Below, piece by piece: positions 55,657 to 64,000 of a stretch of 64,000 nucleotides of DNA. The stretch is from NCBI RefSeq assembly GCF_032463525.1, contig NZ_CP135971.1, positions 1 to 64,000 of the forward strand. The letters run 5' to 3'. The notes below the pieces were generated by a model. It did not search any database and was not told where the DNA came from. It worked only from the letters and a program-made list of their open reading frames with translations. Made by a program: the position numbers and the translations under genes. The stretch's first letter is position 1. Each line of letters opens with the position of its first letter. The stretch comes from Pseudomonas sp. DTU_2021_1001937_2_SI_NGA_ILE_001 (GTDB taxonomy: Bacteria > Pseudomonadota > Gammaproteobacteria > Pseudomonadales > Pseudomonadaceae).

Positions 55657-57060
55657 TCAGAAGGCGTTCTTGTTGAGAAAGCCCTTGAACAGGGTCAGCA
55701 GGATGATTTTCAGGTCCAGCCACAGCGACCAGTGCTGGATGTATTGCAGGTCGAACTCGACCCGCTTGCGCATCTTGTCCAGGGTGTCGGTCTCGCCGCG
55801 CCAGCCGTTGACCTGGGCCCAGCCGGTGATGCCCGGCTTGACCTTGTGGCGCAGCATGTAGCCGCTCACCTGGCGGCGGTATTGCTCGTTGTGGGCGACG
55901 GCGTGCGGGCGTGGGCCGACGATGGACATGTCGCCGCGCAGCACGTTGAAGAACTGCGGCAGCTCGTCCAGCGAGGTGCGCCGCAGGAAACGCCCCAGCG
56001 GCGTGACGCGCGGATCCTGGCGCGTGGCCTGGCGCACCTGCGCACCGTTTTCCTGCACGGTCATGCTGCGGAATTTCCACACCATGATCGGCCGGCCATC
56101 CAGGCCGTAGCGGCGCTGGCGAAACAGCACCGGACCGGGCGAAGTCAGCTTGATGGCCAGGCCGATGAGCAGCATCGGCACGGCGATCAGTAGCAGGATC
56201 AGGCTTGCCAGCAGCACGTCCTCGACGCGCTTGACCAGGCTCCAGGCACCGTCCATGGGCGAGTCGAAGATGCTGATGGTCGGCAGCCCGTTGATGCTTT
56301 CGCTGCGTGCGTGCAGCAGCTCGAAGGTGAACACGTCGGGAATCAGGTACACCGAGGCAGTGGTGTCCGACAGCCCGGTGATCAGTTCCCGCAGGTGCGG
56401 CTCGGCTTGGGTGATGTAGACCTTGTCGATGCGTCCCTGACGAGCATCCTCGATAAGCTGCTCCAGGCCGCCGAGCACCTGCGGGCGCAAGCTGCGGGCG
56501 CCGAGGTCCATTTGCTGCGGCGTGGCATCGTAGAAGCCCAGCAGTTTCAGGCCCATCCACGGTGCGGCGCTGATCGAGCGCGCCAGGCTGGCGCCGACCG
56601 GGCCGGTGCCGACGATGGCCACCCGGCGGGTGTTGAAGCCACGCCGCCGCAAGGCATGCAGGGCCAGGCGGATCAGCACCCGGTAGCCGCACAGCAACGC
56701 CAGCACCAGGGCGAACCAGCCCATCTGGCACGGTGTCGGCAGATCGCGGCGGCCCAGCAGCAGGTAGTCGGCCGAGAGCAGGAGGACGAAGGTCAGGGCC
56801 CACCAGGTGAAGACTTTGACCAGCTCACCGCGAATGCGCTGACCGCGCCAGGAACCATACAGCTGATGAAACTCGCTCAGCCAGTGAAAGACCAGCACCG
56901 CGAAGAGAATCTGCAGCCAGATTTCCGTGGTGCTGAGCAGGCCTTGCTGCTGATGCTGCCAGTAGCCGACCAGCACGATGACCAGCAGGTCGAGCAGGCG
57001 ATGGGCGACCGACAGGGCCGACTGATGGGCCTGGAGGATGCCGCGAACCGGAATGTCCAT
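55657..57060 (-). CDS. Undecaprenyl-phosphate glucose phosphotransferase (WcaJ/PssY-like)
   Basis: A 467-residue polyisoprenyl-phosphate hexose-1-phosphate transferase. Four or more N-terminal membrane segments, a Rossmann-like middle (VAIVGTGPVGASLARSI) and the C-terminal catalytic domain [55 protein letters not shown]. It starts the repeat unit on undecaprenyl phosphate, probably with glucose. It is a second enzyme of this type in the window; the first is pslA, which has the same layout. Gap to the next glycosyltransferase gene is 11 bp. Confidence 0.9.
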   Translation of the reverse strand: MDIPVRGILQAHQSALSVAHRLLDLLVIVLVGYWQHQQQGLLSTTEIWLQILFAVLVFHWLSEFHQLYGSWRGQRIRGELVKVFTWWALTFVLLLSADYLLLGRRDLPTPCQMGWFALVLALLCGYRVLIRLALHALRRRGFNTRRVAIVGTGPVGASLARSISAAPWMGLKLLGFYDATPQQMDLGARSLRPQVLGGLEQLIEDARQGRIDKVYITQAEPHLRELITGLSDTTASVYLIPDVFTFELLHARSESINGLPTISIFDSPMDGAWSLVKRVEDVLLASLILLLIAVPMLLIGLAIKLTSPGPVLFRQRRYGLDGRPIMVWKFRSMTVQENGAQVRQATRQDPRVTPLGRFLRRTSLDELPQFFNVLRGDMSIVGPRPHAVAHNEQYRRQVSGYMLRHKVKPGITGWAQVNGWRGETDTLDKMRKRVEFDLQYIQHWSLWLDLKIILLTLFKGFLNKNAF

Positions 57061-57071
57061 GGCTGGCCCTC

Positions 57072-58277
57072 CTAAAGCGACTCGGTGGACACGGCGCGTG
57101 GCACAGGCTCATCGCCAGGCAGCGCAGTCTGCCATTGCAGGGCGCTGCGTCGAGCCTGGCGAGCAGCGGCCAGCCGCGCTTCGACGAAGGCGCTGATCTG
57201 CTGCTCGAAGCGCTCGGCAGAGAACCGTTCGGCATTCAAGCGACAGGCGCAGGCGCTGATGCGCGAGCGTGCGGCTTCGAAGTCTTGCACGCCGGCGATC
57301 AGCGCGGCGACGTCCTGGCGCGGGTAGTGCACACCGGTGGGTGTTGGGTGTTCCAGGCCCAGCACGGTCTCCAGCGCGCCGCCCTTGCCGTAGGCAATCA
57401 CCGGGGTGCCGCAGGCCTGGGCTTCCACCGGGCTGATGCCGAAGTCTTCCTCGGCGGCGAACACAAAGGCCCTGGCCGCGCGCAGGTGTTCGAGCAGTAC
57501 CTCGGGCGGTTGGTAGCCGAGCAGGCTCACGTTGGGCGTGGCGAGCGCCTTGACCCTGGGCATCTCCGGGCCGTCGCCGATCACTACCAGGCGTTTGTCG
57601 GGCATTTTCGCGAAGGCTTCGACGATCAGCGGCAGACGCTTGTAGGGCACCATGCGCGAGGCGGTGAGGTAATAGTCCTGGCGCAGCCCCAGGGGCGTGA
57701 AATGCCGGGTGTCCACCGGTGGATGGATCACCGTGGCGCTGCGGCGATAGGCCTTTTCGATACGCGCGCCGATGAACGCCGAGTTGGCGACGAACTCGTC
57801 GACCCCGGCGGCGGTGCGCTGGTCCCACAGGCGCATGTAGTGCAGCAGCAGACGCGCCAGATGGCCCTTGAGGCCCTTTTGCAGCCCCGATTCGCGCAGG
57901 TACTGGTGCTGCATGTCCCAGGCATAGCGGATCGGCGAGTGCACGTAGCTTACGTGGAGTTGGCCCGGGCCGGTCAGCACGCCCTTGGCCACCGCGTGGC
58001 TGCTACTGATCACCAGGTCGTAGTCGGACAGGTCCAGTTGTTCGATCGCCAGGGGCATCAACGGCAGGTAGCGCTGGTAATGCCGACGCGCGCCGGGCAA
58101 CTTCTGGATGAAGCTGGTGGTGGCGACCTTGCCGCCGAGGTGAGCGCGGTCGTGGTCGCTGAGAAAGTCGATGACGGCGAATAGATCGGCCTGTGGCCAG
58201 ACCTTGAGCAGCGAGGCGAGCACGCGTTCGGCGCCGGCATAGGTCACCAGCCAGTCGTGGACGATGGCGATTTTCAT
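57072..58277 (-). CDS. Glycosyltransferase family 4 (mannosyltransferase-like)
   Basis: A 401-residue GT-B enzyme. The acceptor domain starts MKIAIVHDWLVTYAGAERVLASLLKVWP. The donor domain has YYLTASRMVPYKRLPLIVEAFAKMP and the E-x7-E motif in EEDFGISPVEAQACGTPVIAYGKGGALETV. This subgroup is often mannosyl- or rhamnosyltransferases of the WbaZ type. The ATG at 58277 was chosen because it begins the standard MKIAIVHDW; the longer frame to 58385 has no support. It adds one sugar to the lipid-linked unit at the cytoplasmic membrane. Confidence 0.86.
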   Translation of the reverse strand: MKIAIVHDWLVTYAGAERVLASLLKVWPQADLFAVIDFLSDHDRAHLGGKVATTSFIQKLPGARRHYQRYLPLMPLAIEQLDLSDYDLVISSSHAVAKGVLTGPGQLHVSYVHSPIRYAWDMQHQYLRESGLQKGLKGHLARLLLHYMRLWDQRTAAGVDEFVANSAFIGARIEKAYRRSATVIHPPVDTRHFTPLGLRQDYYLTASRMVPYKRLPLIVEAFAKMPDKRLVVIGDGPEMPRVKALATPNVSLLGYQPPEVLLEHLRAARAFVFAAEEDFGISPVEAQACGTPVIAYGKGGALETVLGLEHPTPTGVHYPRQDVAALIAGVQDFEAARSRISACACRLNAERFSAERFEQQISAFVEARLAAARQARRSALQWQTALPGDEPVPRAVSTESL

Positions 58278-58350
58278 GGGGTTTCCTTGATGTAAAAGGT
58301 GCGCTACATCAGGCACGGACGGCAGATGGCCAGGCGCGTGGCAGTGGGTT

Positions 58351-59448
58351 TCAGGGGTTCTGCACGGTGGCCTGCCCGGCGCCAACGGCGGGCAGGTGCT
58401 GCAGGTGACGGGCCAGGCGCTGGGCCGAATGGCGCCAGTCGAAGCGCGCCACGTTGGCCAGGCCTTTCTGCCGCAGGTAGTGCCGCAGTTCGGGTTCGGC
58501 CAGCATGCGCTGCATGGCGGCAGTCATCTGCGCGACGTCCAAAGGGTCGAAGTACAGCGCGCTGTCTTGCAGCACCTCGGGAATCGATGCGCTGCCCGAG
58601 GCGAGTACCGGGCAGCCGCAGGCCTGGGCTTCCAGTGGTGGAATGCCGAAGCCTTCGTACAGCGACGGAAACACGAAGGCCGTGGCGCCCTGGTACTGGG
58701 CAATCAGTTCGCTGTCGTCGAGGCGCCCGAGAAAGCGGATGCGCGGGTCGCGGCAGGCCAGGCGCTGCAGGTCGGGGTCGGCGAACAGGCTGCTGGCGGC
58801 GCCGACGATGTGCAATTGCAGCTGCGGATGCCCGCGCAGGGCCAGGAAGGCCTGGATCATGCGCTGGAAGTTCTTGTGCAGGTTCGGCGACGACACCGCC
58901 AGCAGGTAGGGTGTCGCGCTGTTCACGGCGGCCGGACGAAAGCTCTCGTTGACCGCTGCCGGCAGCACCAGGATGCGCTCGCGGGGCAGGCCGTAGAAGC
59001 CGGCGATCTCGGCCCGGGAGAACTCGCTGCTGGTGATCAGCGTCCTGACCCGCGCCAGCAGCACCGGCATGATGCTGCGGTAGGCGGCGCGAAAGCGCCA
59101 GGTGTAGCTTTGCGGGTAGTGCACATAGGTGATGTCGTGGTGGGTGGCGATCTGGTTGGCGTAGAACATCGGCCCGGTACTGCCCACCGAGAGCAGCAGC
59201 GGGTTGCCCTGGCGGCGCAGGAACAACGGCAGGTCCAGCTGTTCCCACAGATGGCCCTTGCTGCGACCGATGCACTGTACCTGCAGTGCGCGGGCGGCAG
59301 CCTGGTTGCGGATGCCGTGAGGGGCGACGAACAGCAGGTCGTCGCGCAACGGGCGCAAGGCCAGGCAGAGCTGTTCGGCATAGCGTTGCACGCCGCTGGT
59401 GTCCTGGGTCAGGAAGCGGGCATTGATCACGATCATGACGGTGTCCAT
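58351..59448 (-). CDS. Glycosyltransferase family 4
   Basis: A 365-residue GT-B enzyme. The acceptor half has MIVINARFLTQDTSGVQRYAEQLCLAL; the donor half YLLAVSSPNLHKNFQRMIQAFLAL and the E-x7-E in YEGFGIPPLEAQACGCPVLASGSASIPEV. The start is uncertain between 59448 and 59436 because neither ATG has a clear Shine-Dalgarno. The gap to the preceding gene is 43 bp. Substrate cannot be read from the sequence. Confidence 0.85.
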   Translation of the reverse strand: MDTVMIVINARFLTQDTSGVQRYAEQLCLALRPLRDDLLFVAPHGIRNQAAARALQVQCIGRSKGHLWEQLDLPLFLRRQGNPLLLSVGSTGPMFYANQIATHHDITYVHYPQSYTWRFRAAYRSIMPVLLARVRTLITSSEFSRAEIAGFYGLPRERILVLPAAVNESFRPAAVNSATPYLLAVSSPNLHKNFQRMIQAFLALRGHPQLQLHIVGAASSLFADPDLQRLACRDPRIRFLGRLDDSELIAQYQGATAFVFPSLYEGFGIPPLEAQACGCPVLASGSASIPEVLQDSALYFDPLDVAQMTAAMQRMLAEPELRHYLRQKGLANVARFDWRHSAQRLARHLQHLPAVGAGQATVQNP

Positions 59449-59491
59449 AGGTCGGAGTGAGCGTGCCGTCCGAGGCACGCGATGAAGGGGT

Positions 59492-60718
59492 TCACGCCGG
59501 GTTGGGCCGGGGCGCTGCCGAGCGTGTCTGCAGGGTGTGGGTGAATACCCGTTCGTAGCTGTCGAGCATCAGTTCCAGGTCCAGCAGGCCCGCCACGCTG
59601 CGCCGCGCCTGGGCGGCGAGGCGCGCCAGCAGGTCGGGTTGCTGGTGCAGCCGTAGCATGGCCAGGCCCAGGGAGTCCGGGTCGTCGGGGCTGCACAGCA
59701 GACCGTTGAGCGAGTCCTGAATGATCTCGGTAAGGCCGCCCATGCGGCTGGCGATCACCGGCCGCGAATGCGCACAGGCTTCCACGGCGACCATGCCGAA
59801 GGGCTCGTTCCACATCGACGGCACCAGCGCCACATCGATGCCGGCATAAAAGTCCCGTGGCTGCTGGTAGCCCACGAAGCGGATGCGCGGATCGTCGGCG
59901 GCCATTGCGCGAAAGCCTCGCTCGTCGTCTTCCTGGCCGCGCCCGGCGATGGCCAGGCTGGCATCGAATGGCAGGCGCTTGAACTGCTCGATCATCCAGC
60001 CGACCCCCTTGGGCTCGGACAGCGTGCCCAGGTAGCCGAAGCGCAACGGCGCTGGCGGACTTGCCGGGCCGACCGGCTCCGGCATCGGCGCATAGGGGCT
60101 GGCGTTATAGATCACCTGGCTGTGCGCACCTTGGAAGTAGCCTTGGCCGAGCAGGCGTTCGAGCATGAAGCGGCTGACCCCCACCACCGCATCGACCTGC
60201 ATGGAACGCTCTGCATGGCCCTGGCGAAAGCGGCTGCACAGCCCGCAAGGCTGCCGACAGTCGCGGCCCTTCTTGAACATGGTGCTGCTCGGGCACAGCA
60301 GGTAAAGGTCGTGCAGCACCTGGACGATGGGCAAGTCGCAACGGCTGATTTCGTCCCAGGCCGACACCGACCAGCCGGTCAGGTTGTGGCACACCACCAG
60401 GTCGGGTTGTTCCAGTTCGATGACCCGACGCAGCGGGCGGCGCATGCCGGGGTTGTCGCGGTCGCGCAGGTGCCAGGCCAGGCGCGCCAGACGGCTGCGT
60501 CGCCGTGGGCTGAAATGCCAGTAGAAGTTGTGCAGCCCGGCGCGGTAGACGCGCACCTGATTGACCTCTTCACGGTGCAGGCCGGCCCTGGCGCCGGTGG
60601 CCAGCACCACTACCTGATGGCCGCGGGCGCGCAGGCCCTCGACGGTACGCTGCAGGATGATTTCCGCACCGCCACCGATGTCCGGCGCGTACAGGCTGCT
60701 CAGGAACAGAAGCTTCAT
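59492..60718 (-). CDS. Glycosyltransferase family 4 with a cysteine-rich loop
   Basis: A 408-residue GT-B enzyme. It starts MKLLFLSSLYAPDIGGGAEIILQRTVEGL, has LRFGYLGTLSEPKGVGWMIEQFKRL in the donor domain and MWNEPFGMVAVEACAHSRPVIASRMGG with the E-x7-E pair. A loop at about 140-170 (LLCPSSTMFKKGRDCRQPCGLCSRF) has four cysteines, which may bind metal; this insertion is known in some WcaL-like enzymes. Its start overlaps the GT2 stop by four bases (ATGA). Confidence 0.86.
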   Translation of the reverse strand: MKLLFLSSLYAPDIGGGAEIILQRTVEGLRARGHQVVVLATGARAGLHREEVNQVRVYRAGLHNFYWHFSPRRRSRLARLAWHLRDRDNPGMRRPLRRVIELEQPDLVVCHNLTGWSVSAWDEISRCDLPIVQVLHDLYLLCPSSTMFKKGRDCRQPCGLCSRFRQGHAERSMQVDAVVGVSRFMLERLLGQGYFQGAHSQVIYNASPYAPMPEPVGPASPPAPLRFGYLGTLSEPKGVGWMIEQFKRLPFDASLAIAGRGQEDDERGFRAMAADDPRIRFVGYQQPRDFYAGIDVALVPSMWNEPFGMVAVEACAHSRPVIASRMGGLTEIIQDSLNGLLCSPDDPDSLGLAMLRLHQQPDLLARLAAQARRSVAGLLDLELMLDSYERVFTHTLQTRSAAPRPNPA

Positions 60719-61716
60719 AGCGGGTAGGACCTGTGCAGGCCCAGTTGGCCCGACTCGCCGTCGGCGATGGCCTGCTCAAGCAGTTTCAGGCGCGCGGCGG
60801 CCTTGCAGCGCCGGGCGAACACGCGCAGCAGGCGCAGGAACAGCCAGCGGTTGAACTGGTACACCAACGGTGACTCGGCCCAGATGTGCTTGTCGAACCA
60901 GGCCTGGTTGCGGGCCCCGTAGTAGGCGCGCAGGTCCGAGTCACCGAGCAGGTAGTTCTCGTAGACGTTGCCGCTGCGTGCCTTGATGTTCCAGGAGTGC
61001 TCCAGGTCGTCGAGCAGGGCGTCGGGCACCAGGAACAGGCGCCCGCCCGTGGCGGTGATGCGCCAGGTGTATTCGTTGTCGTCGGCATACAGCTTCAGGG
61101 CTTCCAGCGGCAGGCCGATCTTGCGGTACAGGCTGTGATGGGCGAGCAGGCCACCGTAGGTGGCGAAGGGCAGCTGCACCAGTGCCGGCAGGCTGCCGTT
61201 CACCTGCGGGCGGCCCCAGGGCAGGCGGCGCCACAACTTGTAGGGCAGGTGCGCGACATGAAAGCCGAGAAAGCTCGAGCGGCGCTGCACGGCATAGCGC
61301 TGCGGCACACCGGCGGCAATGTCGGCCTGGTGAGTTGGACGAAAGCCCAGCACGGCGGTCTTGTCCAGGCCATGGACCTGGGCCAGGCGTTGCAGGCGCT
61401 CGTGCAGCGTGGCCACGGCATGCACGGTCGGGGCGTTGTCGTCGTCCATCAGCCACAGGAATTGCGCACCGCTTTCCAGCGCGGCCTGGATGCCCACCGC
61501 GTAGCCGTTGGCAGAGCCGGTATTGCGATCGAGCCTGATGACCCTGACCTGTTCGGGCCATTGCTCGGTCAGCTTGCCCAACGGGGCGGTCGAGGCGTTG
61601 CTGACCACCAGCACCTGGCCGATCAGCGGGCTTTGCAGCGAGCGGCTGATCAGCGTGTGCAGGTAGTCGTAGCGGTTACCGTAGGTGAGGGTCACCAGCG
61701 TCGTCTGCTTGGACAT
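60715..61716 (-). CDS. Glycosyltransferase family 2
   Basis: A 333-residue GT-A enzyme. It begins TTLVTLTYGNRYDYLHTLISRSL, has RVIRLDRNTGSANGYAVGIQAAL and the metal-binding LWLMDDDNAPT motif (D-D-D, about 90-97), and later KLYADDNEYTWRITATGG. This pattern resembles rhamnosyl- or galactofuranosyltransferases. It has no membrane segment. It is separated by 29 bp from the RfaH-like gene. Donor and acceptor unknown. Confidence 0.86.
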   Translation of the reverse strand: MSKQTTLVTLTYGNRYDYLHTLISRSLQSPLIGQVLVVSNASTAPLGKLTEQWPEQVRVIRLDRNTGSANGYAVGIQAALESGAQFLWLMDDDNAPTVHAVATLHERLQRLAQVHGLDKTAVLGFRPTHQADIAAGVPQRYAVQRRSSFLGFHVAHLPYKLWRRLPWGRPQVNGSLPALVQLPFATYGGLLAHHSLYRKIGLPLEALKLYADDNEYTWRITATGGRLFLVPDALLDDLEHSWNIKARSGNVYENYLLGDSDLRAYYGARNQAWFDKHIWAESPLVYQFNRWLFLRLLRVFARRCKAAARLKLLEQAIADGESGQLGLHRSYPL

Positions 61717-61745
61717 GGAAGGTTCCGTCGTTGGTCGAGAATGGC

Positions 61746-62237
61746 TCAGGCCCGCGCCGACGCCCGGCTCAGGTGGGCGAGGGGCAGGACCACCCGGTGC
61801 TGGCGTTGCAGCAGGTTGAGCAGGATCACTGCGCGTTCGGTGCCGTCCAGGGCCAGGAAGATGGCCTCCACCTCCGGCAGCCCGCCGTTGCGTACCAGCA
61901 CCGGCTCGCCCTGGGCGAATACCTCACGCGCGGCCGGCGTGGCCAGGCGCTGGCGGATCTGTTCGATCAACAGGTCCTGCACGGGCGCGGGTGTACCACC
62001 GAAGGTCACGATCCGCGCCACGCCACGGGTCGAGCGGATCGGGTACCAGTTGTCCTGCAACTGGTCCATGCGAATGAACAGGTAGCCGGGAAACAGCGCT
62101 TCGCGCACGCCGGCCCGGGTGGTGATCGGCTGGTAGCATTCGAAGTGCTGGCGCTGCAGGTGTTCCAGGGCGCGGGCGTCCTGGCGGGGGCGGGTCTGGA
62201 TCAGATACCAGCGTGCCGGTGCGTTGCTCGCAGTCAT
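61746..62237 (-). CDS. NusG paralog / RfaH-type transcription antiterminator
   Basis: A 163-residue protein with an N-terminal NGN domain (ARWYLIQTRPRQDARALEHLQRQHFECYQPI, then REALFPGYLFIRMD) and a short C-terminal KOW-like part (VFAQGEPVLVRNGGLPEVEAIFLALDGTERAVILLNLLQRQHRVVLPL). This is the RfaH/UpxY type that lets RNA polymerase pass early terminators of long surface-polysaccharide operons. Its gene lies inside the operon, upstream of six transferase/export genes, so it could act in cis on its own operon. The ATG at 62237 gives the usual NGN start. Confidence 0.87.
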   Translation of the reverse strand: MTASNAPARWYLIQTRPRQDARALEHLQRQHFECYQPITTRAGVREALFPGYLFIRMDQLQDNWYPIRSTRGVARIVTFGGTPAPVQDLLIEQIRQRLATPAAREVFAQGEPVLVRNGGLPEVEAIFLALDGTERAVILLNLLQRQHRVVLPLAHLSRASARA

Positions 62238-62241
62238 GGCT

Positions 62242-63024
62242 TCACTCCACCGCCAGGTGGTTCGGAACCGAGGCACGCTCGACGTCCATGCAGGGGTCGT
62301 TGGCGGCGCCGCCTTCGCTGACCGTGAAACTGCCGAGCAGCGCCTGGACCTGGGCGACACTGTTGAACATCAGCACATCGATGATCGACAGGCTGGAGAC
62401 GAACTCCGCGCCGAACTGCTGGTAGCTGACCGGGTTCATGCTGAAGAAGCGCAGCAGCAGGCCATGGCGTGCGAAGCGGTCGCGGTCGTACAGCTCGAAG
62501 CCTCCGATGGGGTTGAGGAAGGTGCGGGCCGAGAACAGCTGGGCGATGTTGATGACGCGGTCCTGTTTGTCTGTGCAGGACTCCAGGCGCAGGTCCGAGC
62601 CGCGCAGGATCGGCGTGCTGATGCCCAGGTAGGCACACACTTCGCGCAGCGCGTTTTCCGCATACAGCGCCAGGTTGTGCTGCGGGAAACGCACCAGGCG
62701 CTCCAGCAATGGCATTACCTGCGCGAAGCAGGGCGCCTTGCGGTAGCTCTGGGTGATGAGGTTGAGCAGCCGGTCGGCTTCGACCTCGAAGAAGGTGTCT
62801 GCCAGGCGCCGTTGGCGGATCGGCAGTTCGAAGCGGTCCTTCTTGACCGGGAAGGTCAGCAGGCGGGGCGCGCCATCGCACAGGATGCGATTGCGGTTGA
62901 CCCAGCCGGCGCGGATGTACTGCAGGTCGTCACCGAGCACGAACACGTCGGCGGCGGCGATGAGCTGGAAGTAGCCCAGGTAGGGGAACAGATACGGCTG
63001 CATCATTGCGATGGTCCTGGCCAT
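62242..63024 (-). CDS. WbqC-like family protein
   Basis: A 260-residue protein. It begins ARTIAMMQPYLFPYLGYFQLIAAADVFVLGDDLQYIRAGWVNRNRIL, the WbqC signature, and ends with FFSMNPVSYQQFGAEFVSSLSIIDVLMFN. WbqC-like proteins occur in polysaccharide and modified-sugar gene clusters; activity is not established for most. It lies 4 bp upstream of the RfaH-like gene and 42 bp after the kinase gene, so co-transcription is very likely. Confidence 0.86.
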   Translation of the reverse strand: MARTIAMMQPYLFPYLGYFQLIAAADVFVLGDDLQYIRAGWVNRNRILCDGAPRLLTFPVKKDRFELPIRQRRLADTFFEVEADRLLNLITQSYRKAPCFAQVMPLLERLVRFPQHNLALYAENALREVCAYLGISTPILRGSDLRLESCTDKQDRVINIAQLFSARTFLNPIGGFELYDRDRFARHGLLLRFFSMNPVSYQQFGAEFVSSLSIIDVLMFNSVAQVQALLGSFTVSEGGAANDPCMDVERASVPNHLAVE

Positions 63025-63066
63025 GGTGAAGCTCCTTTTGCGAGTCGCGGGGTATCTGATTCCGGT

Positions 63067-64000
63067 TCACTGGCGAACGGGGTGGTAGCTGTAGCCATAG
63101 GTGGTGCAGTCGTACTCGGCGGTCGACGCCTTGCGCACCACGGCGTTGAAGATCGCGCCCTTGATGACGATGCCGTTCTGGTTGAGGCGGCGCTTGCAGG
63201 CCTCCAGCTCGCGGCTGGTGGTCAGGCCGAAGCGCGCCACCAGCAGACAGGTGGCGGCCTGCCGCCCGACCAGGGTGCCGTCGGTGACAGCGAGGATAGG
63301 CGGGGTGTCGATGATGATCAGGTCGTACAGCGCCGACAGCTCGCCAAGCGCCTTGCCGAAGTTGTCATGCATCAGCAGTTCCGACGGGTTGGGCGCAGCG
63401 AAGCCGCAGGAGATGAAGTCCAGGTTGCGCACTTCGGTGCGGTTGATCACCTCGGTACAGGGCAGCCGCGCAGCGAGGGTGTCGGACAGCCCGTGGCGCG
63501 GTTGCAGGCCCAGCACCTTGTGCAGATAGCCACGGCGCATGTCGGCGTCGATGAGCAGCACGCGTTTGCCGGTCTGGGCGATGATCACCGCCAGGTTGGC
63601 CGAGACGAACGACTTGCCGGCGCCGGGCAGCGGGCTGGTGATCATCAGCACGTTGTTGCGCGCTTCGAGCATTGCGAAGTGCAGGCTGGTACGCAGGCTG
63701 CGCAGCGATTCCAGGGCCAGTTCCTCCGGCGCCCGGGTGCTGAGCAGCCGTGATTCACGGGGCAGACCCGGCGCGGCGGTGAGTTTGTCCAGGCGTTCCT
63801 GCTGGCGCGAGAACGGCAGCGAGGCGTACACCGGCATGCCCAGGTGCTCGATCACCTCGGGGTTCTCGATGCCGCGGTAGAAGGCCTGGCGGATGAAAAT
63901 GATGATCACCGCCAGCAGCGCGCCAGCCAGGGTGGCGATCAGCACTACCAGTTTCTTCATCGGCTTGACCGGCTTCTCGACGTTGGTGTCGGCGTTGTCG
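63067..64000 (-). CDS. Tyrosine-protein kinase/chain-length regulator of the Wzc family, C-terminal part; 5' end beyond the window
   Basis: The frame is open to the right edge: the Met at 63960 is internal, because upstream codons read VEKPVKPMKKL, the Pro-rich motif before the second membrane segment of Wzc. Seen here are that segment (LVVLIATLAGALLAVIIIFI) and the complete cytoplasmic BY-kinase domain: Walker A SPLPGAGKSFVSANLA, Walker A' VLLIDADMRRGYLH, Walker B LIIIDTPPIL. It ends in a tyrosine cluster (AEYDCTTYGYSYHPVRQ) for autophosphorylation. It controls polymer length and export with the Wza lipoprotein of this operon. Unlike PslE, the kinase looks intact. Confidence 0.92.
   Translation of the reverse strand, partial: DNADTNVEKPVKPMKKLVVLIATLAGALLAVIIIFIRQAFYRGIENPEVIEHLGMPVYASLPFSRQQERLDKLTAAPGLPRESRLLSTRAPEELALESLRSLRTSLHFAMLEARNNVLMITSPLPGAGKSFVSANLAVIIAQTGKRVLLIDADMRRGYLHKVLGLQPRHGLSDTLAARLPCTEVINRTEVRNLDFISCGFAAPNPSELLMHDNFGKALGELSALYDLIIIDTPPILAVTDGTLVGRQAATCLLVARFGLTTSRELEACKRRLNQNGIVIKGAIFNAVVRKASTAEYDCTTYGYSYHPVRQ

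Overview
The window is high-GC Pseudomonas DNA. The block psrA, lexA, sulA, two small conserved genes, topA, a DUF1653 gene, fadA, fadB, uup and slt has the gene order known from Pseudomonas, and the REP-type repeats and a TAAG-N15-GCCGATAT flagellar promoter also fit that genus. The mix suggests a plant- or soil-associated species of the P. putida/P. fluorescens lineage rather than P. aeruginosa. This rests on gene order and protein families read by eye, not on a database search.

Layout. (1) 1-1600: the AT-rich 3' end of a polymorphic toxin with a nuclease tail, its immunity gene and a strong terminator, then a 650-bp non-coding element built of nested inverted repeats. (2) 1606-7565: a 5-oxoprolinase operon (pxpA, pxpB, pxpC) with a divergent LysR gene, a 52-codon gene, a CAP-domain exported protein and a LysR gene broken by a frameshift. 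(3) 7686-21971 on the minus strand: a complete exopolysaccharide operon in the order of the Psl locus (pslA, B, D, E, F, G, H, I, J, acyltransferase, pslK). It has no pslC, and a hexapeptide-repeat acyltransferase lies between pslJ and pslK. (4) 22444-27901: lipid kinase yegS, a NarL-type two-component pair, a small helical protein, cheV behind a FliA-type promoter, and a MOSC protein. (5) 27952-44152: a conserved housekeeping block (slt, uup, usp, fadBA, topA, sulA, lexA, psrA, nagZ), with two LexA boxes and an overlapping pair of PsrA boxes between lexA and psrA. (6) 44210-54213: pssA, an exported glycerophosphodiesterase, a PAS-GAF-GGDEF diguanylate cyclase, a hydroxyacid dehydrogenase, a short-chain fatty acid module (atoD, atoA, atoE) with a divergent LysR gene, a small lipoprotein and a LysE-type exporter. 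(7) 54250-64000: a relic of an MFS transporter, then a second exopolysaccharide operon on the minus strand that runs off the right edge (BY-kinase, WbqC-like protein, RfaH/NusG paralog, one GT2 and three GT4 enzymes, undecaprenyl-phosphate sugar transferase, outer-membrane Wza lipoprotein).

How it works together. Both polysaccharide loci follow the Wzx/Wzy logic. A polyprenyl-phosphate sugar transferase starts the repeat unit, glycosyltransferases extend it, and in the psl-like locus a flippase and a ligase-like polymerase move and polymerise it. A Wzc/Wzz protein and an outer-membrane Wza lipoprotein then control length and export. The second locus shows no flippase or polymerase inside the window; these may lie beyond 64000. 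PsrA, LexA and FliA sites tie the core block to fatty-acid sensing, DNA damage and flagellar regulation.
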